A DNA stretch of 36,672 nucleotides from Candidatus Heteroruminococcus faecigallinarum. Its GTDB lineage: Bacteria; Bacillota; Clostridia; Oscillospirales; Ruminococcaceae. A program made the position numbers and the translations under genes. The notes beneath the pieces were generated by a model. It searched no databases and was not told where the DNA came from. It saw only the letters and a program-made list of their open reading frames with translations. The stretch spans positions 1 to 36,672 of the forward strand of contig CAJFKV010000018.1 in assembly GCA_904387055.1 (NCBI GenBank), read 5' to 3'. This document shows positions 31,368-36,672 of the stretch, one piece after another. The first letter of the stretch is position 1. The number at the start of each line of letters is the position of its first letter.

Positions 31368-33287
31368 CTATTCTTCCTCCTGGGCGGTAAGCTCCACCCA
31401 GTCGTCCATCATCTGATCCAGGCGCGTCCGGGTTTCCTCCAGGCCGGAACAGATCTCGTCCAGCCGGACAAAATCGGACATGGTTTCCGGCTGCTTCATC
31501 TCCTCTTCCAGGCGGGCAATCACCCCTTCGGCCTCGGCAATCTCCTTCTCCAGCCGGGCAATGGCAGCCCGCCGGGCCGCCTCCGCCTTCCGCTGCTCCT
31601 TGGAGCGGTAATAGGTGGTCTTTTGGGGCTTGTCCTCCTCCTGCTTGGGAGCGGGGGCGGGCTTTTGCGGGCGTAGGTTGGCCTTCTCCATGTAGCTGGA
31701 GAACCGTCCCTGGTAACTGGTAAAGCCCTGGGGCGACATCTCCACAATCCGGTCGGGCACCCGGTCCAGCAGATACCGGTCGTGGGAGATCATCAGGATG
31801 GTGCCGGGAAACTGGGCAAGGGCCTTGTCCAGTACATCCTTGGAGGTCAGGTCCAGGTGGTTGGTAGGCTCATCCAGCAGCAGGACATTCCCCCGCTTCA
31901 TCATCATAATGGCAAACTTCACCCGGGCGCTCTCCCCGCCGGACAGCTGCCCCACCCGCTTAAAGGCAGCCTCGCCGGTGAGCCCCACCCAGCCCAGGGT
32001 GGTCCGCACTGTCAGCTCGTAAACCGACGGGAAGTGCCGGTGCACCTCCTCCAGCACGGTGTTGTTGGGATTGAGGGAGCTGTTATCCTGGTCGAAGTAG
32101 GAAGGCGCCGTGTTCCGCCCCCAGGTTACCTGCCCGCCGCAGGGGTGGTGGCCCTGGATCGCCTTGAAGAGGGTGGTCTTCCCCACCCCGTTGGGGCCCA
32201 CAATCGCCACCTTTTCTCCCCGCCGGATCTGCAGGTCCAGCCCCTGGGCCAGGGTGCGGCGGCCCTGCTCTTCCTCCACCCAGAGGCTCACATCCTCCAG
32301 AGTGAGAACGTCCTTCACCGGGTCCTTGTCCAGCTCAAACCGCAGCTTCATCGCCTGGGGCGGGGGAAGGGGCTTCTCGATCCGCTCCATCTTTTCCAGG
32401 GTGTTGCGGCGGCTTTTGGCCCGGGCGGAGGTGGTCGCCCGCACCAGATTGCGGGCCACAAACTCCTCCAGGTCGGCAATCTCCTCCTGCTGCAGGTCGT
32501 ACTCCTTCTGCTGGCGGGCAACCCGCTCCGCCTTCAGGTCCACAAAGCGGGTGTAGTTCCCGTTGTAGGAATAAAACCGCCCCCATTCCAGCTCCCACAC
32601 TTTGGTCACCAGCCGGTCCAGAAAGTACCGGTCGTGGGAGACGATCAGCAGCGCACCCTTGTAGCCGTCCAGATAGTCCTCCAGCCACAGCAGGGTGCGG
32701 AAGTCCAGGTGGTTAGTGGGTTCGTCCAGGATGAGCAGGTCCGGCTCCTCCAGCAGCAGCTTGCACATGGCCAGCCGGGTCTTTTCCCCGCCGGAGAGGA
32801 CGTCGATCTCCTTGTCCAGGCTGTGGCCGGAAAAGCCCATACCGGTGAGGATGGTGTTGATCTTGACATCGATCAGGTATCCTTCCCGGGCTTCAAAAAA
32901 GCTTTGCAGGGAGGCGTATTCCTTGGTGAGGGCCTCCCGCTCCTCCTCCGGCAGGGAGGTATCCTCCATCCGTGCCGCCAGGGCCCGCATCTTCTCCTGG
33001 GCATCCAGCTCCTCCTGGAACACCCGGCGCATCTCCTGGCGGATGGTATTGCCCTTCTCCAGGCCGCTGTTCTGCCGCAGATAACCGATCCGCAATCCGC
33101 TGCGCCGGTCCAGGTGGCCGGTGTCCGTCTCCAGAGCGCCGGTAATCACGTTGAGAAGGGTGGATTTGCCCGCCCCGTTTACCCCGATGAGGCCAATCCG
33201 GTCCCGGTCCTCTATCTTCGCGGTGATACCCGAAAAAATCTCCGTTGCGCCAAAGCTCTTGCTTACATCTTCCAGGGAAATCAGCAT
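31368..33287 (-). CDS. ABC-F family ATPase (Uup/YdiF-like)
   Basis: 639 aa with two ABC domains and no membrane part. Walker A motifs are GVNGAGKST (35-43) and GPNGVGKTT. Signature motifs are LSGGEKTRLAMCKLL and LSGGESARVKFAIMM, and Walker B/E motifs LLILDEPTNHLD and LLLDEPTNHLD. Between the domains lies the long helical linker (EFVARNLVRATTSARAKSR) that reaches the ribosomal P site in ABC-F translation factors. A C-terminal coiled coil (about 555-639) resembles Uup/YdiF. It may relieve stalled ribosomes or give low-level antibiotic tolerance. The ATG at 33287 has AAAGGAG 8 bases before it; the upstream extension is not ABC-F-like. Confidence 0.93.
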   Translation of the reverse strand: MLISLEDVSKSFGATEIFSGITAKIEDRDRIGLIGVNGAGKSTLLNVITGALETDTGHLDRRSGLRIGYLRQNSGLEKGNTIRQEMRRVFQEELDAQEKMRALAARMEDTSLPEEEREALTKEYASLQSFFEAREGYLIDVKINTILTGMGFSGHSLDKEIDVLSGGEKTRLAMCKLLLEEPDLLILDEPTNHLDFRTLLWLEDYLDGYKGALLIVSHDRYFLDRLVTKVWELEWGRFYSYNGNYTRFVDLKAERVARQQKEYDLQQEEIADLEEFVARNLVRATTSARAKSRRNTLEKMERIEKPLPPPQAMKLRFELDKDPVKDVLTLEDVSLWVEEEQGRRTLAQGLDLQIRRGEKVAIVGPNGVGKTTLFKAIQGHHPCGGQVTWGRNTAPSYFDQDNSSLNPNNTVLEEVHRHFPSVYELTVRTTLGWVGLTGEAAFKRVGQLSGGESARVKFAIMMMKRGNVLLLDEPTNHLDLTSKDVLDKALAQFPGTILMISHDRYLLDRVPDRIVEMSPQGFTSYQGRFSSYMEKANLRPQKPAPAPKQEEDKPQKTTYYRSKEQRKAEAARRAAIARLEKEIAEAEGVIARLEEEMKQPETMSDFVRLDEICSGLEETRTRLDQMMDDWVELTAQEEE

Positions 33288-33320
33288 CTGACGCGCTCCT
33301 TTCTCAATAGTCCGTCCCCT

Positions 33321-33350
33321 ATGATAGCATATTCTTCCCATCTTCGGCAA
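33321..33350 (-). promoter_or_regulatory. Promoter of the ABC-F gene
   Basis: Minus strand TTGCCG (33345-33350), 18 bases, TATCAT (33321-33326). Confidence 0.55.
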
Positions 33351-33415
33351 CAAAGGCGCCGAAAAAACCTGCCCGGTCTCCTCTTTCGCCAAGGGAAAGA
33401 ACCCGGCGCCCCGTC

Positions 33416-33444
33416 TTGACGAGGGGGCAGCGGGACGGTATAAT
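33416..33444 (+). promoter_or_regulatory. Promoter of the small XRE gene
   Basis: TTGACG (33416-33421), 17 bases, TATAAT (33439-33444). The leader to the start codon is about 170 bases with no recognised riboswitch. Confidence 0.85.
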
Positions 33445-33452
33445 CGAATCAC

Positions 33453-33464
33453 CAAGTACACTTG
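33453..33464. promoter_or_regulatory. Palindrome CAAGTACACTTG
   Basis: CAAGT-AC-ACTTG lies at about +2 to +13 of the preceding promoter, where an autoregulating Cro-like protein would bind. Confidence 0.5.
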
Positions 33465-33624
33465 TCATTCCAGGCATCAACGGCGGTGCAACGGGAAACG
33501 GCAGCATCGGCCGTCTTCTTCCATCGCTATCCGGTGCTTAAGAAGCTCCCTCTCCTCTTGTTTCCAGCCTGCATCTCCCCATCGCCGCCGGACGGCAATG
33601 CATCATCGGAAAGGATCCCCCACT

Positions 33625-33828
33625 ATGGACGACCTCTTACTGAAAAACCGGCTCAAGGAAGCCCGGGCCGAAAAGGGCCTCTCCCAGGCGCAGCTGGCCA
33701 GGCTGGCGGGGGTCTCCCGCAACACCATCAGCTCCATTGAAACCGGCCAGTTCTGCCCCACCGCCAAGCTGGCCCTCCTCCTCTGCATTGCCCTGGACAA
33801 ATCCTTTGAGGAGCTCTTCTACTTTTGA
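33625..33828 (+). CDS. Small Cro/C1-type regulator
   Basis: 67 aa, just a helix-turn-helix domain. NRLKEARAEKGLSQAQLARLAGVSRNTISSIETGQFCPTAKLA is a textbook example of the single-domain YozG/YvaO-like subtype, with a short LDKSFEELFYF tail. AAAGGA lies 9 bases before the ATG. A consensus promoter and a palindrome over the start site suggest self-repression. The rlmD-type gene starts 57 bases downstream and may be co-transcribed. Confidence 0.9.
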   Translation: MDDLLLKNRLKEARAEKGLSQAQLARLAGVSRNTISSIETGQFCPTAKLALLLCIALDKSFEELFYF

Positions 33829-33885
33829 TTTCCCGGGAAATTGTCTGTTGCCCCACCCAAATCCACTTTTCCTCAGGAGGCTCTT

Positions 33886-35238
33886 ATGCTGAACAAGAAC
33901 GACCGCATCACCCTGGAGATCACCTCCCTCGCCACCGATGGGAACGGCGTGGGCCGCCACGACGGAATGGCGGTCTTTGTCCCCTTTTCTGCCCCCGGAG
34001 ACCAGCTGGAGGTCCACATTGTCAAGGTGCAGAAAACCCTCGCCTATGGAAAAATCGCCCGGATTCTCTCCCCCTCCCCTCTCCGCCAGGAGCCGGCCTG
34101 TCCCCACTTTGGCCGGTGCGGAGGATGCAGCCTGCAGCATCTCCAGTACGACGAGGAGGTCCGGATCAAAACCCGCTGGGTGGAGGAAAATCTGCGGCGG
34201 ATCGGCGGGATCGATCTGCCGGTTACCGGCCTTGCCTCCCCTTCCCCTCTCCGGTACCGGAACAAGGCCCAGTTCCCGGTGGGCATGGGGCCGGACGGCC
34301 CCCTCTGCGGGTTTTACGCCGGGCGAAGCCACCGGATCGTCCCCTGTGAAGACTGCCTTCTCCAGCCGGAGGTGTTTTCCGGGATCTGCTGGGAGATTCT
34401 GGACTTTGTCCGGGAAAGGGGAATCTCCGTCTACAGCGAGGAAACAGGACAGGGCCTTCTCCGGCATCTCTATCTCCGCCGGGCCGAAACCACCGGCCAG
34501 ATCATGGTCTGCCTGGTGGTCACCCGGCCCCACCTTCCCCATCAGGAGGAACTGGTCCGCCGCCTGCAGGCGGCCTGCCCGGCGGTCTCCACCATCCTCC
34601 TCAACATCAACAGCAAGGCTACCAACGTAATCCTCGGCCCGGAACAGAAGGTGCTGTGGGGAAGCGGCCTGCTGGAGGACAACCTGTGCGGCGTGGGGGT
34701 GGAGCTCTCCCCCCTGTCCTTCTACCAGGTCAACCACGCCGCCGCCCAGCTGCTGTACCGGGAGGCCGCCCGGATGGCCCAGCTCACCGGCCGGGAGGTG
34801 CTGCTGGACCTCTACTGTGGAGCGGGGACCATCGGCCTGTCCATGGCGTCCCAGGTCTCCCAGCTGATCGGGGTGGAGATTGTTCCCCAGGCGGTGGAAA
34901 ACGCCCGCCGCAACGCCCGGGAGGCCCACATCACCAATGCCCGCTTCCTCTGCGCCGATGCGGGGCAGGCTGCCGCCCAGCTGGCCGCCGAAGGGCTCCG
35001 GCCGGACGTGGCGGTGATCGATCCGCCCCGGAAAGGCTGTGACCTTGTCACCCTGGATGCCCTTGCCCAGCTGTCCCCGGACCGGATCGTCATGATCTCC
35101 TGCAACAGCGCCACCGGCGCCCGGGATCTGAAGCTCCTGGAGGAACGGGGATACCGAACGGTGGAGGCCCGGGCTGTGGATCTCTTCCCCCGGACGGCCC
35201 ATGTGGAGATGGCTGCCCTTCTCCAGAAGCTCTCGTAG
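33886..35238 (+). CDS. rlmD: 23S rRNA (uracil-C5)-methyltransferase, RlmD/RlmCD family, with TRAM domain
   Basis: 450 aa, forms 5-methyluridine in 23S rRNA using SAM. An N-terminal TRAM RNA-binding domain (about 1-60: ITLEITSLATDGNGVGRHDG...) precedes the [4Fe-4S] ligands CPHFGRCGGCSLQHL and VPCEDC. The SAM site LLDLYCGAGTIGL and DPPRKGC follow. The nucleophile Cys is in ISCNSA, and the HVEMAALL end carries the general base Glu. AGGAGG precedes the ATG. A second, TRAM-less homologue follows 39 bases later. Which uridine each modifies (747 or 1939 in E. coli numbering) cannot be told from sequence. Confidence 0.93.
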   Translation: MLNKNDRITLEITSLATDGNGVGRHDGMAVFVPFSAPGDQLEVHIVKVQKTLAYGKIARILSPSPLRQEPACPHFGRCGGCSLQHLQYDEEVRIKTRWVEENLRRIGGIDLPVTGLASPSPLRYRNKAQFPVGMGPDGPLCGFYAGRSHRIVPCEDCLLQPEVFSGICWEILDFVRERGISVYSEETGQGLLRHLYLRRAETTGQIMVCLVVTRPHLPHQEELVRRLQAACPAVSTILLNINSKATNVILGPEQKVLWGSGLLEDNLCGVGVELSPLSFYQVNHAAAQLLYREAARMAQLTGREVLLDLYCGAGTIGLSMASQVSQLIGVEIVPQAVENARRNAREAHITNARFLCADAGQAAAQLAAEGLRPDVAVIDPPRKGCDLVTLDALAQLSPDRIVMISCNSATGARDLKLLEERGYRTVEARAVDLFPRTAHVEMAALLQKLS

Positions 35239-35277
35239 CCGTTCTTCCCCACTCTTCCAAACGAAAGGACGACCAAT

Positions 35278-36672
35278 ATGAAGCCTTTTCCCCTTCCCTG
35301 GGTCCCCAACCCCACCGACCGGCCCTGCCTGTATGCCCGCCAGTGCGGCGGCTGCCAGTACCAGGGAATCGATTACCCCCGCCAGCTGGAAACCAAGCAG
35401 CAGCTGGCCCAGCGTCTGCTGGGGCGGTTCGGCCCCGTAGACCCCATCCTGGGCATGGACATCCCCTATCACTACCGCAACAAGGTGCAGGCGGCCTTCT
35501 CCCCCGACCGGCGCCAATGGGCCGTCTCCGGGCTGTATCAGCCCCATACCCACCGGCTGGTGCCGGTGGACAGCTGCCAGCTGGAGGACCAGACGGCCGA
35601 CCGGATCGTCCGCACCATCCGGGAGCTGATACCCGGTTTCCACCTGGAGGCGTACGACGACCGCTCCCGGCGGGGAATGCTCCGCCATGTGCTGGTCAAG
35701 CGGGCCTTTTCCACCGGCCAGGTCATGGTGGTGCTGGTCACCTCCCAGCTGGTCTTCCCCTCTCGAAAGCACTTTGTCCAGGCTTTGCTGGAGCGCCACC
35801 CCGAAATCACCACCATCCTCCAGAGCGTGAACGACCGGTTTACCAGCATGGTCCTGGGGGAGTCCCTCCGGGTCCTGCATGGGCCCGGATTTATCGAGGA
35901 TCGCCTGTGCGGCTGCCGGTTTCGCATCTCCGCCAAATCCTTCTATCAGGTGAACCCCGCCCAAACCGAGAAGCTGTACACTACTGCCCTCCAGATGGCC
36001 GGGCTCACCGGCCGGGAACGGGTGGTGGATGCCTACTGCGGCACCGGGACCATCGGCCTGGTGGCTAGTCGCCGTGCCCGGCAGGTAATCGGCGTGGAGA
36101 TCAACCGGGACGCCATCCGGGACGCTGTAGCCAACGCCCGCCTGAACGGAATCGAAAACGCGCGGTTTCTTTGTGCCGACGCGGACCAATGGATGGATAG
36201 GGCCGCCGCCGGGCACATGCCGGTCGACCTTGTCTTCCTGGACCCGCCCAGGGCCGGGTGTGACCAGCGGCTCCTGACCTCGCTGGCCATTCTCTCCCCG
36301 CCCCGGATCGTTTACATCTCCTGCAATCCGGAAACCCAGGCCCGGGATCTGGAGTTCCTCCTTGGGAAAGGCTACCGGGTAAAACGGATCCAGCCGGTGG
36401 ATATGTTCCCTCACACAAGGCATGTGGAGACGGTTGTCTTGCTTTCCAAGGGCGAGGTCGACTCGAAAAAGATTCGGGTTGAGTTCTCTTTGGAAGATAT
36501 GGATATGTCAGAGTTCCAAGATGGAGCAACCTATCCGCAGATCAAGGAGTATGTTTTGGAGAATACCGGGTTAAAGGTGTCTTCCCTCTACATCTCACAG
36601 ATAAAGCGCAAGTGCGGGCTGAATGTGGGGCAAAATTATAACTTGTCAAAGAAGGAAGATGCCAAAGTACCG
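35278..36672 (+). CDS. rlmD: RlmD-type rRNA methyltransferase with foreign C-terminal extension (partial)
   Basis: 465 codons are present and the frame runs off the right edge. The enzyme core lacks the TRAM domain and starts almost at the Fe-S cluster (CLYARQCGGCQYQGI, later DSCQL). SAM site VVDAYCGTGTIGL, DPPRAGC, nucleophile ISCNPE and the usual end PHTRHVETVVLLS are intact. Normal RlmD proteins finish within a few residues of that point. Here the frame continues GEVDSKKIRVEFSLEDMDMS and on for at least 74 residues, with AT-rich codons unlike the core. I recall this tail on many clostridial RlmD proteins. I interpret it as an element-encoded replacement of the C-terminus after integration. 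Confidence 0.88.
   Translation, partial: MKPFPLPWVPNPTDRPCLYARQCGGCQYQGIDYPRQLETKQQLAQRLLGRFGPVDPILGMDIPYHYRNKVQAAFSPDRRQWAVSGLYQPHTHRLVPVDSCQLEDQTADRIVRTIRELIPGFHLEAYDDRSRRGMLRHVLVKRAFSTGQVMVVLVTSQLVFPSRKHFVQALLERHPEITTILQSVNDRFTSMVLGESLRVLHGPGFIEDRLCGCRFRISAKSFYQVNPAQTEKLYTTALQMAGLTGRERVVDAYCGTGTIGLVASRRARQVIGVEINRDAIRDAVANARLNGIENARFLCADADQWMDRAAAGHMPVDLVFLDPPRAGCDQRLLTSLAILSPPRIVYISCNPETQARDLEFLLGKGYRVKRIQPVDMFPHTRHVETVVLLSKGEVDSKKIRVEFSLEDMDMSEFQDGATYPQIKEYVLENTGLKVSSLYISQIKRKCGLNVGQNYNLSKKEDAKVP
36405..36450 (+). other. Candidate attL of an integrative element in rlmD
   Basis: Codon and base composition change within the conserved segment encoding PHTRHVETVVLLSK: upstream sample 36181-36240 is 67% GC, 36481-36600 is about 44%. 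Rare-style codons (ACA AGG, TTG CTT) begin at about 36411. The 3' end of rlmD (rumA) is a known integration site for conjugative elements in streptococci. The core repeat would lie in this interval; the other end is outside the window. Confidence 0.6.

Noticed and set aside
33637-36423. 928-codon minus-strand frame opposite the rlmD genes
   Set aside because: Antisense of two complete methyltransferase genes with all motifs on the plus strand; Gly/Pro/His-rich and without family features.

Overview
The window reads as a chromosomal segment of a GC-rich, low-oxygen member of the Clostridia, most likely Oscillospirales (Flavonifractor/Pseudoflavonifractor-like). Supporting signs are a CIRCE-controlled groES-groEL operon, a butyryl-CoA dehydrogenase/Etf cluster, a DUF3793-flavodoxin pair, a lone TPP-riboswitch thiC, Firmicutes-type Shine-Dalgarno sequences before nearly every start, and many consensus sigma-A promoters. 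The genus is an inference. No tRNA, rRNA, CRISPR array or transposase was seen.

Layout. 1-1.6 kb: potA and the start of potB (polyamine ABC importer, minus strand) behind a consensus promoter and a long, apparently folded leader. 1.8-5.5 kb: CCA-adding enzyme, two related ~52-aa proteins, and a Cys-rich FliB-like protein with an SdpI-like membrane protein. 5.5-6.7 kb: tyrA behind a 32-codon leader peptide carrying Phe-Phe and Tyr-Tyr codons followed by a strong terminator, a candidate attenuator. 6.8-8.5 kb: polyferredoxin, then a DUF3793-flavodoxin operon with twin operators. 8.5-12.6 kb: sugar-phosphate epimerase, MscS channel, and a marR-degV-zinc-ribbon operon. 12.7-17.3 kb: acyl-CoA dehydrogenase, etfB, an etfA-crotonase gene fusion and a nitroreductase. 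17.4-18.8 kb: a glycosyltransferase fused to a MarR-like domain. 18.8-21.7 kb: a P-type ATPase under a yybP-ykoY (Mn2+) riboswitch. 21.8-25.8 kb: an XRE regulator, a padR-nfeD-SPFH operon, and thiC with a TPP riboswitch. 25.9-28.0 kb: groEL/groES. 28.4-30.0 kb: a membrane-anchored protein and an alpha/beta hydrolase. 30.0-33.3 kb: a lipoprotein, an HTH-membrane protein and an ABC-F ATPase. 33.6-36.7 kb: a small XRE regulator and two tandem RlmD-type rRNA methyltransferases.

The last ~230 bases are distinctly AT-richer (about 44% GC against 67% just upstream, counted on sample 60-base blocks). They continue the second rlmD frame into a foreign-looking C-terminal tail, which I interpret as the left junction of an integrative element inserted in the 3' end of rlmD.

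The strongest candidates for undescribed biology are the tyrA leader-peptide attenuator, the EtfA-crotonase fusion, the glycosyltransferase-MarR fusion, the structured potA leader, and the element junction in rlmD.
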